Assembly (NCBI RefSeq): GCF_026151205.1
Contig: NC_087076.1
Coordinates: forward strand, 7,852,902 to 7,916,901
Length of the DNA stretch: 64,000 nucleotides
Direction of reading: 5' to 3'
DNA from: Bolinopsis microptera
Taxonomy: Eukaryota; Ctenophora; Tentaculata; Lobata; Bolinopsidae
Part shown: positions 53,001 through 63,780 of the stretch, one piece after another
Numbering within the stretch: the first letter of the stretch is position 1
How the letters are laid out: every line of letters begins with the position of its first letter
Position numbers and translations under genes: made by a program
Notes under the pieces: generated by a model
The model's database searches: none
What the model was told of the DNA's origin: nothing
The model's input: only the letters and a program-made list of their open reading frames with translations

Positions 53001-53756
53001 GTTTTGTGGTTAAGTTTTGTAGTTGGAAAGTGTTTTTAATGTAGAGTACTGGGAGCTCTGAGGATTTATTATTCGCATCATTTAGCCGTCTCATAACCTA
53101 GAAATAGTGCTCAGAGCTGGTTTTGTGGTTAAGTTTTGTAGTTGGAAAGTGTTTTTAATGTAGAGTACTGGGAGATCTGAGGATTTATTATTCGCATCAT
53201 TTAGCCGTCTCATAACCTAGAAATAGTGCTCAGAGCTGGTTTTGTGGTTAAGTTTTGTAGTTGGAAAGTGTTTTTAATGTAGAGTACTGGGAGCTCTGAG
53301 GATTTATAATTGGCATCATTTAGCCGTCTCAGAACCTAGAAATAGTGCTCAGAGCTGGTTTTGTGGTTAAGTTTTGTAGTTGGAAAGTGTTTTTAATGTA
53401 GAGTACTGGGAGCTCTGAGGATTTATAATTGGCATCATTTAGCCGTCTCATAACCTAGAAATAGTGCTCAGAGCTGGTTTTGTGGTTAAGTTTTGTAGTT
53501 GGAAAGTGTTTTTAATGTAGAGTACTGGGAGATCTGAGGATTTATTATTCGCATCATTTAGCCGTCTCATAACCTAGAAATAGTGCTCAGAGCTGGTTTT
53601 GTGGTTAAGTTTTGTAGTTGGAAAGTGTTTTTAATGTAGAGTACTGGGAGCTCTGAGGATTTATTATTCGCATCATTTAGCCGTCTCATAACCTAGAAAT
53701 GGTGCTCAAAGCTGGTTTAGTGGTTAAGTTTTGTAGTTGGAAAGTGTTTTTAATGT
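50080..53756. repeat. 119-bp satellite, about 31 tandem copies with a higher-order pattern
   Basis: A 119-bp unit containing GTTTTGTAGTTGGAAAGTG and AACCTAGAAATAGTGCTCAG repeats head to tail. Two main unit types differ at TATAATTGGCATC versus TATTATTCGCATC, and at GAGCTC versus GAGATC. The first unit (about 50085) and last unit (about 53700) are the most diverged, as expected at array edges. No frame is present. Confidence 0.95.
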
Positions 53757-54937
53757 CGTGTTCGGTGTTTTATAACTCCCGACATGGCTGCACAACAGTC
53801 TCCCTTAAGAACACTTTCCACTGTTAATACAAATTATCATTTACGATCGTTGTTCTACCAATCTGCCTTAATAAATTCGTTCATGAATTCATACACTGTA
53901 AGTGTAGACTGTATTATTAGTGCCGTACATTTGATTAGCAATTTACTGGGCATGCGACTTAATTGTGCCATGATGTTGATAGTTGCCAAATTTCGGTAAC
54001 AAATTAGGACTTAATTTGAGTTTACTGCACGCGCGATGAATAATTTGTGTTTATAGAGATCTGCGGCGCGTTATCAGGTTAACCAATGAAATCACGGCGT
54101 TTTCGTCACGTGACAGTCGACTGTAGAGTGATTAATTATCATCCCCGTCATTTCGAGAAGAAAGCGGCGCGCGCTACTTCGAAGAAATTTAGACGAGTAA
54201 CATCCGTCAAGCTTTCTGTAAATTTGAGTGTCGTATTTATTATAAAAGAGCCAGCCAACCTCCGCATTATAATCTTTTGTGTGCCAAGTTCGTTTATAAA
54301 ATTGATCCAATAATCTTAGATGAACGGTATATATATCATAGCTCATCGTTGTTAAAATCCGAATGGATGAATTAATCAAGTAATGTTCCCTTTCAACACA
54401 ACTAAACAACAAACAAATGCTTGCTCACCAGTGGTGACGCAATCGTAGGGGCATGCAGTTATTTCGGATAACTCTCACCCCGATGACAGCGTCGAAAAAT
54501 AATCAAATTATGCATTTGCGCCATACTGGACACATTTTATATTTAATATTCTACAGTTTATAGAAATTCGTGTTATCTACTGCAGTAAGCTTAACTGGCG
54601 AGCAGGCATCGTCCCACTCGGCCGGGACGAAAATACCGAGTCCAATCACAGAAAGTTAACCATAAACTAATGATAAATATAAGAGCTCGGACATCGACAA
54701 AAATCACACACTCCAGACGACGGGGGAAGAGAGGAAAGAAAGCTGCTGGGCTCAACAAATTTTGATAATTGTAAACAAATTTGTTCTTGTGCCCTATAAT
54801 AATTTGGTATTGAGGTATGACCCTGTACTGTGCGTGATGGTGAAAGTGAAAGTGAATGTGAATCTATAATGCGAACGAAATGAGTTGTGGCCAAACGATT
54901 CTTCAATTTTAAAATAACAAAGTCAAAGGACTCTGTT
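53757..54937. other. Non-coding spacer
   Basis: Contains one arm of the GCGCGC repeat (54085-54215: CGACTGTAGAGTGATTAATT and ATTTCGAGAAGAAAGCGGCG), matching 45120-45190 in inverse. Short frames here have no recognised motif. Confidence 0.45.
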
Positions 54938-55570
54938 TTAAAACACAAGCTCATTCTTATCGAAGTTTAATTCTGTCCATTCTAATTCTCCGTACCTGGA
55001 CTGTATCTTGAGTAGCTCACTTTTCAGTGTTACTTTAACTAAGTTTGTTGACTTAGTAAAGCTTATCAAACTGTCAATTTTTCGACAGTCGTTCCACATT
55101 TTTGTTGATTGATAAATGAAAGAGGAGGATGGGTTCGGGGTGATGAACTGGTCTGAACGTCTTTGTGATGGTGATCTGTGGAGTAAAGATAGGAGTGAGA
55201 TTGGAGATTCTAATCTGACAATTTTGAACAGTTCTAATAGACATGTGTATTTGTACAGGTTGTGGACGGTAAGAAGGCCGTTCTTGTTAAACAACGGCTT
55301 TGTATGCTCTTTTTCAAAGAACTCCCTTCCTAGGATTTGTTCATCTATACAACGTGTTCTGGCACATGTTCTAAACTTATCTAGATATGCTTCAAGGTCA
55401 CCAAATAGTATTCTGATACATTTTTTCTGAGTGATGAAGATAGGTTGAAGCATATTGTTACTCGACCCACCCCATACCGATATTCCAAATCTTAGGTGAG
55501 ACTCAAATAACGTGTGGTACAATTCTTTATGGTGTTTTTTCGGGATAACATGTCGTATTGATTGACAGGC
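54938..55570 (-). pseudogene. LINE ORF2 C-terminal fragment (CR1-like)
   Basis: On the minus strand the frame reads KELYHTLFESHLRFGISVWG, then QKKCIRILFGD, a CARTR block and LFNKNGLLTVHNLYKYTCLL, followed by SKMWN-like text. This is the standard C-terminal signature of CR1/Jockey-type LINEs. The first ~30 codons of the continuous frame (55571-55666) are unrelated flank containing the CTGGGCCGCGCTCAGCCTGT motif. 5' truncated. Confidence 0.8.
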
Positions 55571-56290
55571 TGAGCGCGGCCCAGTAAAATAAACCCTGCG
55601 CTTGTCTATTGTAAATGGACTAGTGTGACGCTTACAGCCGCATCTACAGCTAGATTTTGCCAACAATATATGGCTGTGTGTGCAGCGGCGGGCTGTGAAG
55701 TATATGGTCGAATTTAAAATTTGAATTTATCAATGAATATTTTGTGTTCTCCAACGAGCGGGATCATCAATAATTAGGTCTGATCGTTATCTTCTAACAA
55801 AGCCGCAGTCAAGGTTTGGTGAACGGTCGTTTAAAGCACTTAAGGGATATAAGTCAAAGAGCAACATCATGTAGTGGACATCTTGAGAAATGAGTAATAG
55901 GTATTAGGTAGCATGTAAGGTTGCTCCTTCATGTCACCATTTCACTTTCACACAGACATCGAACGCTGTATTATAATAAATAAATAATAAATACAACATT
56001 TATAAACCGCCTTATAGCTAAATCATATAACTCGATATAATTTAATCCTGGAGATAAACTCCAGTGCTTTCTAAAGCGGCTCTTACATTAACTGAGCTTA
56101 GCTTAATTGAAAATTAGACATGACAAGTTCATTTTACCTATGTAAATGCAAAATCAATCAAATGCTAGAGAAAAGAAGTATGTTTTAAGTTTGGTCTTGA
56201 AAGATGTAACTGACTCAGCTGATCTTATGTCGTATGGCAAGGAATTAAATACTTTAACTGCACAGTGACTAAAAGCTTTCTCTGTGTTTA

Positions 56291-57903
56291 CATAGTGACA
56301 TAATGCAGCTGTCATTTGGAATTAAATACTTTAACTGCACAGTGACTAAAAGCTTTCTCTGTGTTTACATATCTGTTGGTGATTATCCTATTCTAGCTGA
56401 CGTCCTAATATCACATCTGCTCTGGGCTGACGATCTTGTCCTACTTGCCCTAAGTCCCAAGGCCTTGCAAGACAATATAAACATCCTATTCGACTTCTGT
56501 AACTCTATGGGCCTTGAAGTAAATATTAAAAAAACCAAGATTCTCATATTCTGCCCTCCTAAAAGAAAACAATCCTATGAAACATTCATTTTGGGAGGCC
56601 AGCCCATCCAACACACCGAAAAATACTGCTATCTTGGCATTATATTCCACAGAAATGGATCTTTTTCAGCAGCAAATACTGAACTGAGGGCCAAGGCTCT
56701 CCGTGCTCTCTATGGCCTCAAAGGCAATATCGTCAAAGATGCCCTCTCTCACCGTTCTCTAAACATTCTATTTGACTCTCTAATAAAACCGATACTGCTC
56801 TATGGCTGCCAAATCTTATGTCCTCACTCAAAAACCATGAGATACCTCTCCAAAACAGATAGCAAAGCCAACCCCCAGCATACTCTAAGGTACATCTCAC
56901 AAGACCACTATGAAAGATTCCACCTTAAGTTTATCAAGTGGTCCTTGTCTGTCCATTCAAAAGCATCAAATATAGGCTGCTGGGGCGAAAGTGGGCGCCA
57001 CCCCCTCTTCTTTGAAGCCTGCAAACTTGCAATAGATTTCTATACTCGCCTTGAAAGCACTGAAAATGAACTTCTCTCCGCTGCATTTCATAAGCAGATT
57101 ATGCTGGGCCTTCCTTGGTACACCAACATCTCTAATCTTCTCACCAAATATAACTTCCCCCACTCATCCTCTTCAAAATCCAAGCTCTCTACCCAAATCA
57201 GTCACAACATGAGGGAAGAATTTGTGGATACCTGGAAATCTGCCAAGGCATCCTCACCTAAATTAGAATTCTACAATCAAATTAAACATGATTTTGAACC
57301 AGAAACATACTTAGGAGTGGTTAAGATCCCCGATGCTAGGAAAAGCTTAACAAGGTTTCGTATTAGCTGCCACAATCTTTACATTGAGAGGGGCCGTTAC
57401 GAAACCCCCCTAGTACCAAGAGAACATCGATGGTGCACTTTTTGCTTTTTCAGCAAGGGGCTTAAGCCTATTGAGGACGAAATTCATGTTCTAACTGACT
57501 GTTTACTCTACTCCTCAGTTAGAGAAAAATTTAACTTCCATCCCAAAAATATTACTGACCTAGCCGGTTTGCTATCCGATAAAACACTAGACCCTACAAA
57601 ATTTACTGCCACAGCAAGAGCAATCCATTCAATTCTCTCTGTGAACGAAAATTTTACAGCCTACTATAAGAGCCCAGATTTCCACTCAAATACTGGCCAA
57701 TGCATAATGCTATAGGACCTCAAAAATAGTATTATATTAAACATTTCTATTTTATCCCTACACATCTGTAAATAACTAGAATTGTGTAACCTTAAATTAT
57801 TTCAGAATTATAACTATTGTGAATTCAATAAAATAATTATCACTTTTGTATCCTTGTATCCTTGTATCCTTGTATCCATAGTGACATAATGCAGCTGTCA
57901 TTT
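56291..57903 (+). mobile_element. 5'-truncated LINE insertion with 27-bp target duplication and TTGTATCC tail
   Basis: The 27-bp direct repeat starting CATAGTGACATAATGCAGCT is at 56291-56317 and 57877-57903. The 3' tail is four copies of TTGTATCC (about 57846-57876). Between the left duplication and the LINE lies a 53-bp filler (56318-56370) identical to the flank at 56241-56293. The LINE begins about 56371. Confidence 0.88.
56371..57715 (+). pseudogene. Truncated LINE ORF2, RT C-terminal half, relative of 22648-26274
   Basis: The frame runs ISHLLWADDLVLLALSPKAL (motif C WADD), GLEVNIKKTKIL, CYLGIIFHRNGSF, LIKPILLYGCQI, and the knuckle WCTFCFFSKG then PIEDEIHVLTDC, to TAG at 57713. It matches the layout of the intact ORF2 at 22648 (WADD, NISKTK, CYLGIIISSTG, ILLYGCQVW, C-x2-C...IEDE-x-H). 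The endonuclease and RT motifs A and B are missing. Confidence 0.88.
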
Positions 57904-58855
57904 AAAAACAATCCCCTTCAACAAATTTAATCCAGTGTTCTCGGCCCACAGGTTCCTCCCATTAAAAAATTTTTGATTTTGGTAAATGTGTGCTGACTCC
58001 ACCACCTATGTATTTAGCCTAATATTTAGTGTTTTACAGGTAGACATTGACTTAGGTAGGTATTTTTCTCTTAAGGTAGATATTAAGAATTTGGTAAATT
58101 TCTTAATTGTATGACTATTTCCATTGTTGAGACGTTTTAAATATTTGATTTAAGAGGTTTTTTTTATAGGACTGGTTCACAGTGTGAACAGATTCCAGAT
58201 TTATATATTTTTTAAGTGATATTTAATAAATGATTAAAAGAACCAATTTTAAAGTTGCCATAGTAAAGCCTTTAGGTCCAAAAATATACCCATTATGCTC
58301 ACTTAAAAACAACTCTAAATCAGTAGGCTGTCACTCTATTAATGCACCACACCGCTTCCTCCACTGCACTAAAAGTTATACAATAAATTCTACAATCCTA
58401 ATTTTGTATCGTGATGGAGACCGGTGTCCATACAAAACATTTACTAGGTTGCCGTTTGGTGTGAGCAATAGCGAACAGCACGCACACTCCTTTGCCCCGT
58501 CAACCTATATCTAATCTATTTAAAGAGTGACAACCATACTACACATTGAATTAGGATTCCTTTAAATATCAAATTGATTTTTTGTAAACTTGTTTACTCT
58601 GTAATAAATGGCATAAAATTGAATTTTGTTTAACTGAATTTTTGTTTAACTGAATTTTTGTTTAACTGAGTTAGGAGAGGGCGGAAAACTAAGGTAAAAT
58701 AATCATTGGAGGACTTCGCCGCTTCGACGCGCCGCGCAAACTAGCAGAGCAACGATCTCGACGGATTGACGTCGTCAATCAAAAATAATCATTATCAAGA
58801 CGTACATTTTTAAAACTTTGCTGCCTAGGAGATATTAACTCTTTTTAGTAAGTAG
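57904..58855. other. Non-coding spacer with short tandem and dispersed repeats
   Basis: TTTTTGTTTAACTGAA repeats three times near 58620-58670. 58708-58780 is the second copy of the 33545-33640 repeat. The 94-codon frame at 58230 has no recognised motif. Confidence 0.5.
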
Positions 58856-59065
58856 AAGATGACGATCAGACCTCATGATAGAAATTGCGGTCTGTTTGGA
58901 CTGAGAGAGTTCATACTTTTGCACCAATTTACGTTAGCCGTAGGAACGTGTTACACTAGTAATTATAAAATATCATGAGCGACCCTTGGATTTTTAGTGC
59001 TATGATAAATTTTCTGATAAAGCCTTAAATTCTATTTGTATCTTTCTTGATAATTGCTTTGAGGT
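58856..59065 (-). repeat. LINE 5' end and flank shared with 12.9-13.05 kb and 14.35 kb
   Basis: On the minus strand it reads the AATTTAAGGCTTTATCAGAA block, then ATTACTAGTGTAAC, then the RTE-like LINE 5' region (AACGTAAATTGGTGCAAAAG). The same flank/LINE junction occurs at 13020-13035, so this insertion predates the duplication. Confidence 0.65.
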
Positions 59066-59195
59066 CTCCTAGATTTGTTTATGTAAATTTTGTTTATATA
59101 TCCTGTCATCACTCCTGGAGTAATGGATATTATATGTTTATTGCAATAAATATAATAATCAATAAATTATAATAGAAACTTGTCTTCTTTTCAGC

Positions 59196-59843
59196 TCACT
59201 CTTCTGAAACCTCTTCCTCTACATTCTCAGCCTCATCATCAACTTCATCATCTTCATCATCAACATCATCACCCCTGTCTTCATTGTTGGTGGTGTGTGC
59301 AAGATTTAGGTCCAGTTCGTCAACAGGTATTACTTTCTCATAATACCGTCCTCTGTGTCCTCTTACTGCAATCAAAACTGTCTTAAGTAGCTCAAACTGC
59401 AAACGACGTCTTAGATTTGCCATAATGAGGCTTTTGTCCTGGCTGGTCTTGGCTGCCAGAAGTGTTGCTACTCGTTTAAGGAACATGGTAGCCTGTGGGC
59501 CCATACCTCCGGTGGTCGAGAATACAAGGCCATTACAGGTTCCTTTTTCAATCTGTACACAGCGGTCTCCATATTTTCTTTCTTTCTCTCTCTCATGCTT
59601 GCTGTACATCTTTGCTGGGGTGTTGTAATTAGCGTTGGATTTGGCTCCGGGGTGTAAAACCCTAATATCAAAAAATGCCATCTCCATTGGTGACCTCAAA
59701 CCTCTAGCTGCTATGTCGAGCCTACAACAACGTAATGTATGTAAATTTTGTAGATATTTCACTGTACTGTTATATTTTGTATACAATTTATTTTGTTTAA
59801 TTTTAATATTTATATTTTTAAATATGCAACCTACCAAAACCAA
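59196..59843 (-). CDS. Mobile-element-type protein C-terminus with a DVRV/nuclease-like domain
   Basis: The minus-strand frame has an AT-rich lead, then RGLRSPMEMAFFDIRVLHPG, KYGDRCVQIEKG, LVFSTTGGMGPQATMFLKRV and RRRLQFELLKTVLIAVRGHR, ending in a long Asp/Glu tail. The order FxDxRV...Y...V..E.G.F.PLVFST.GGMG......L.RL and a final ...RG-x-R recurs (from memory) in uncharacterised, mobile-element-linked proteins of corals, sponges and molluscs, and may be a PD-(D/E)xK-type nuclease fold. That fold assignment is inference. The 5' part of the gene is absent: codons before about 59700 do not look like the family. It lies next to the acyltransferase pseudogene copy. Confidence 0.55.
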   Translation of the reverse strand: MVLVGCIFKNINIKIKQNKLYTKYNSTVKYLQNLHTLRCCRLDIAARGLRSPMEMAFFDIRVLHPGAKSNANYNTPAKMYSKHEREKERKYGDRCVQIEKGTCNGLVFSTTGGMGPQATMFLKRVATLLAAKTSQDKSLIMANLRRRLQFELLKTVLIAVRGHRGRYYEKVIPVDELDLNLAHTTNNEDRGDDVDDEDDEVDDEAENVEEEVSEE

Positions 59844-60109
59844 TTGTGCCTTCTCCGGGATCTTTCTTCTCGCATTTGCAAGAGTTGTCTTCTATGGTGT
59901 AAAAGGAGGTCAGGATCTGTTCACATTAAGCTCCAATATCGCTATTTGTTGACCATCAGCCTTTACTAAAGGTAAGTTTATAAGGAGTGGAGGCCGACAG
60001 TCAGTTTGGGATGCAGGGCCAAGTGGGAAAAAACCTCAAGGCCCCCTCCTGTTGGTTTTGGCAGATACTTTAGTAATGAAATATGAAAATAGCTAGTAGT
60101 GTACTACAA
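59760..60109. repeat. Flank of the inverted duplication shared with 12227-12570
   Basis: Inverse of 12227-12570 up to the hAT insertion point. Differences are scattered (about one in ten bases near the GATCCCGGA block). Confidence 0.7.
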
Positions 60110-60670
60110 CAGAGGCGGCTCGTGGGAGGTGGCTGGCAGTTTTGTTGGGTGTCCAATCGACGGACTGGGGAGGGGAGTGGGTGGGGGGATTTGGGGCCGG
60201 CCCAAGCTCCCTCCAAACTACCGATTTCATTACACACAGGGCCTCATGTATGTAATGTGTCACACTTCACAGGCGACAGCAAAAAAACAAAAACTTACAA
60301 TATGGGTGAAACAAGACACCACACGTGTACGATCTCAGCCGCGCAGTATCATAACCGTCGAGAGTTCAAATTGGACGAGCAAATCATGTCCTGATTACCT
60401 GTAGTGGGATGCGCTTGATGTGCTTTGTACCGTTTACAATTCACTATGTGTTAAAACTGCGCGGCTTAGTCGTCCAACATAGGATTGGACAACCAACAAC
60501 ACAAAATTTCACAAAGATCATGCGTGCGCTTTCATTCGAACGTTTGAGTGAATAAAGAGTATTATATTGCGATAAGATATATTTCCGAACACTATTTCTA
60601 ATCACTATTTCTATTTTTAAGCACCAGCCACCAGATGGGTGTCCACGGACGCCCTCAATAGCCGCCTCTG
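60110..60670. mobile_element. 561-bp hAT-type non-autonomous element
   Basis: Ends CAGAGGCGGCT and AGCCGCCTCTG are inverted. Eight-bp target duplication TACTACAA at 60102-60109 and 60671-60678. The other copy of the duplication (near 12250 on the minus strand) has a single TACTACAA and no insert, which is an empty site. No transposase frame. Confidence 0.92.
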
Positions 60671-60789
60671 TACTACAAGATAGTAACAATAACCATTAAG
60701 TAATAAAATATCATTGACAGCAATAATAAAGTAGACATTATTATATTATTTTTATTTAAAATGTAACGATACAATTCCAGTGAGACAAC

Positions 60790-62209
60790 ATGGCTCTACA
60801 CGGACCTGATGACCCTACTCTCTGGATCACTCGTAGGTTAGGTTACTGGGAGAATCAGCTGTTTGGAAACCTGGATCACACCTCGAACTGTAATATTGTA
60901 ATGAACATGTGCATCTAGTCGGATCACATTGACCCTGCTAAGCTTGAGGAAGCAGTCAGGGCTCTCATTTACAATCAGCCTAACTTTAGAGCAGATGTGA
61001 GGAAGGGAGAAGATGGAGTCATATGCTTTACTCCTGCCACTGATTTCTCTGATGTGTTTGAGTTCATTGACCAAAGTGGAGATACGGGAGGGATTACAGG
61101 TTACACCGGCTGCTGGGAGCTCTCAGAGAAGTTAGTCAACACACCCTTCTCCTGTGGATCGGGGGCTCAACTCCACAAAACCTACCTTGTAAAGAGACCT
61201 GACTGCTATATGCTGCTTAACCGATACCACCACGGCATTGGTGACGGGACCACAGGGTTCCGCATAATCAACGAGATACTGAGGCAATATGATCTGTTGG
61301 TCTCTGGGAAGGCAGTGGATCTGTCACCAGCTGCAGTGCTGATATCAGGCGAGGACATGTCCAAGTTTGTGAAGAACGACGAGCTAGTTGAGAAGATGAT
61401 TGATGCTAGAATGGAACGAGCCAAGGTTCAGGAGATGCTCATGCCGCTCAACCGTGAAGAACTGGCGGCATCTCAGGCAGGCAACCCTTGGATTAATAAA
61501 ACTCTGCATGCAATAGGAACTGTAGAGGGTCTGACCAAGTTGAAAGCCCTGTGCAAGAGATCAGGGGTGACTGTTGGTTGCTGCAGCTTTGTTCTACGTG
61601 GTAGCTGCAGTTCACATTAAGAGAAAAGGAGGAGAGTTTCCCGAAGAGGGGGTTCCAAAATTGTACACCGATGTTGTTGCTAACCTCAGGAGCCGGGTAG
61701 ATCCAGATCCCGGGGATGAGAGCTTTATGCTCTGCATTGCTGAGGTTGAAACAAGTGAGAAGATAACCAAAGAAACCACGCTCTTGGAGACAGCTAAAAA
61801 GATCAGCCACCAGCTCAAATCTTGTATCGAGGAGAAGAGGTTTCCTTTGTTTGCGAAGTACAAAGAAGGAGTGGAGACAGGGACACACTCCGAGTACTTC
61901 AACTCTCACCCAGAAGGAACCTACTGCGAGTTCCTGCCGAGTAACCAGGTAGGGTTCAAGTACCCCACCAAATACAGCTGGGGTGAGATGACTTCAACCC
62001 ATACGGTGGGATCTTACTGGTGTCCTTTTTCAAACCAAGTGGTGCTGTATCACAGTGTTAACGGGGCCTTAAACTACACAACTTGCTGCTGTGACGGAGA
62101 CAATAATTGCAAAGATGCCCAGGAAGTCCAGGATTTGTTTGTTTCCGTCATGGAAAATGCAGATAGGGTGAACGAAAATACTCGAGTTATGGACATTGTC
62201 AATTTTTAA
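60790..62209 (+). pseudogene. Acyltransferase-like pseudogene, HHxxxDG family, copy 2
   Basis: From ATG at 60790: MALHGPDDPTLWITRRLGYW, open 42 codons, TAG at 60916-60918, then open through CWELSEKLVNTPFSCGSG, HHGIGDGTTGF (catalytic HHxxxDG box near 61225) and EKMIDARMERAK. An 8-bp deletion near 61588 relative to copy 1 shifts the frame; the second part (to 62209) has NLRSRVDPDPGDESF, KYSWGEM, a CCCDGDNNC cluster and the terminal VMDIVNF. Without the two lesions it would be a ~470-residue enzyme of the CoA-dependent acyltransferase/condensation superfamily. No introns. Flanks are shared in inverse with copy 1. Confidence 0.82.
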
Positions 62210-63411
62210 AATGAAGTCAATTATCGGGTAAATTTCTGTAGTGGTTGTACAGCAATACTAAGGCAATGGGACTACTGCGGGAAGTTAATTATAATAATAA
62301 TAATAACTAGAAATTTATACAAGTTTTTAATAAATGCTAAATATTAATATAAATATATGTATATTATACATACTACAACGGAAGTAGGTTTGCTCTGAGC
62401 CAGGTAGCGACAGCTTCAAGACATGGGCAATGAAAATACCTTTATTTCGACTTCTTATTGGTGTCATTACTCGAGGACTTGTTGTATTGAGGTGGGAAGA
62501 GTGATTAAGGCTATCTGAGGATGAGGTGTACCTGGTATGACATCAGTTTTCCTATGAGATATAGTTGTTTATTGCTCTGAATATTCTGGTGTTTGGGCAT
62601 ATGTTTTAACCCCTTCCGATTTCACGTCTGTGTGAGCTATATTAATTTACCGTTTCTCCTTATCATTTTATACTTTTATACTTGAGTGTGCATGTCAGTT
62701 ATATTTCACTTGTTTTTATAACTTAAGATATTTGCCAGATGTTATGGGCTGGTTTTTATATATTTTTAAAGATTTTTAATTTTAACAATCACTAATTTCC
62801 TCTGGGTTAAACTTTTACATCCTTCTTAAATTATTAGTTTGTTTGGCGGGAGATTGTTATATCATTATTTATAACAATGCTCTTATTTAGGACAGGATGT
62901 CAAGTTTCGTTTCCACCTAGTGGTGAGTTTGTATGCTTTCGAGTACTATGTTTTAGAGTACTATTAGCCGTTTTATAAATCCCGTTTTATGATGTATTCT
63001 TGACTATTGAGCAATGAATATTGGATTATGTATTTCTAATACGTTTTCTATTTCAGATTGTTATAACTGTCATTTGGTCGTTTTATTGCATTAAACAGGG
63101 GTCTGTTGCTTTGATATTTATTATTTTATGATTTCGTATATACTTTGGGAGTTGCATTCTGTGGGCACGGTGATAAGACCTCCCTCTTAAAGTAGGAGGC
63201 CAGAAACCGTTGACCAGAACAGAGAGAGAGAGAGAGATGGAAAGGTTTATTTTTATGTTTAACTAGTGTCAAAAAAGCCACTGTTTTCTAGTGTTTTTCA
63301 TACAAATTTATTAACATTGTAAATAAGCTCGGGTTATAAATGGAACATTATGTTCATTAGGTCCATTAGCACCTTGGTGATCAATTAACTCGCTTAGGAA
63401 AGTTGTCCGTC
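62210..63411. other. Spacer and probable promoter region of the V-ATPase E gene
   Basis: 62238-62280 matches 12837-12883 in inverse. A (GA)n run lies at about 63219-63236. No exon or element otherwise recognised. The ~170 bp before 63412 is the likely 5' UTR and promoter, with no clear TATA box. Confidence 0.4.
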
Positions 63412-63510
63412 ATGGCTATACCTGATACAGAAGTTGAGAGGCAAATCCAGCAGATGATTCAATTTATTGACCACGAGGCAGATGAGAAGGAGGTCGAAAT
63501 TCTTGCCAAG
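63412..63510 (+). CDS. ATP6V1E1: V-type proton ATPase subunit E, first coding exon
   Basis: ATG at 63412 begins MAIPDTEVERQIQQMIQFID followed by HEADEKEVEILAK, which matches the conserved N-terminus of subunit E (the pattern V.(K/R)QI..M..FI..EA.EK..EI.AK). Donor AAG|GTTCGT at 63511, phase 0. Subunit E is part of the V1 peripheral stalk that couples ATP hydrolysis to proton pumping in endomembranes. The symbol is by family; paralogue identity was not tested. Confidence 0.9.
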
Positions 63511-63670
63511 GTTCGTTTAAATATTTAATTATCCCATGTACATTAACTACTAGCAAAGTGCAGAAAATTGCTTAACTGGATTTTATAAACTACTCCAAAG
63601 TTGTTCAATTTTGATTGATTCTGATAATAATTTGATGATGTAAATAAAAAATAATGCACAATTTTTGAAG

Positions 63671-63780
63671 GCTGATGAGGAGTTCAACATTGAGAAGGGC
63701 AGATTAGTCGAACAGGAAAAGCAAAAGATACGATCTTTTTACGAGAAGAAAGAAAAGAATGCTGAACTCCAGAAGAAAAT
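63671..63780 (+). CDS. ATP6V1E1: V-type proton ATPase subunit E, second coding exon
   Basis: Acceptor atttttgaag ends at 63670 and donor GTAGGT starts at 63781; phase 0 in, phase 2 out. It encodes [20 protein letters not shown] then [16 protein letters not shown], the strongly conserved helical block [11 protein letters not shown]...YEKKEK of subunit E. The gene continues beyond the right edge. Confidence 0.93.

Noticed and set aside
50080-53756. CRISPR array
   Set aside because: The units are contiguous 119-bp monomers with no unique spacers, in an animal genome.
59160-59205. Plus-strand acceptor cttcttttcag ahead of 59196
   Set aside because: The plus-strand frames behind it are low-complexity (His/Leu) shadows of the minus-strand acidic tail.
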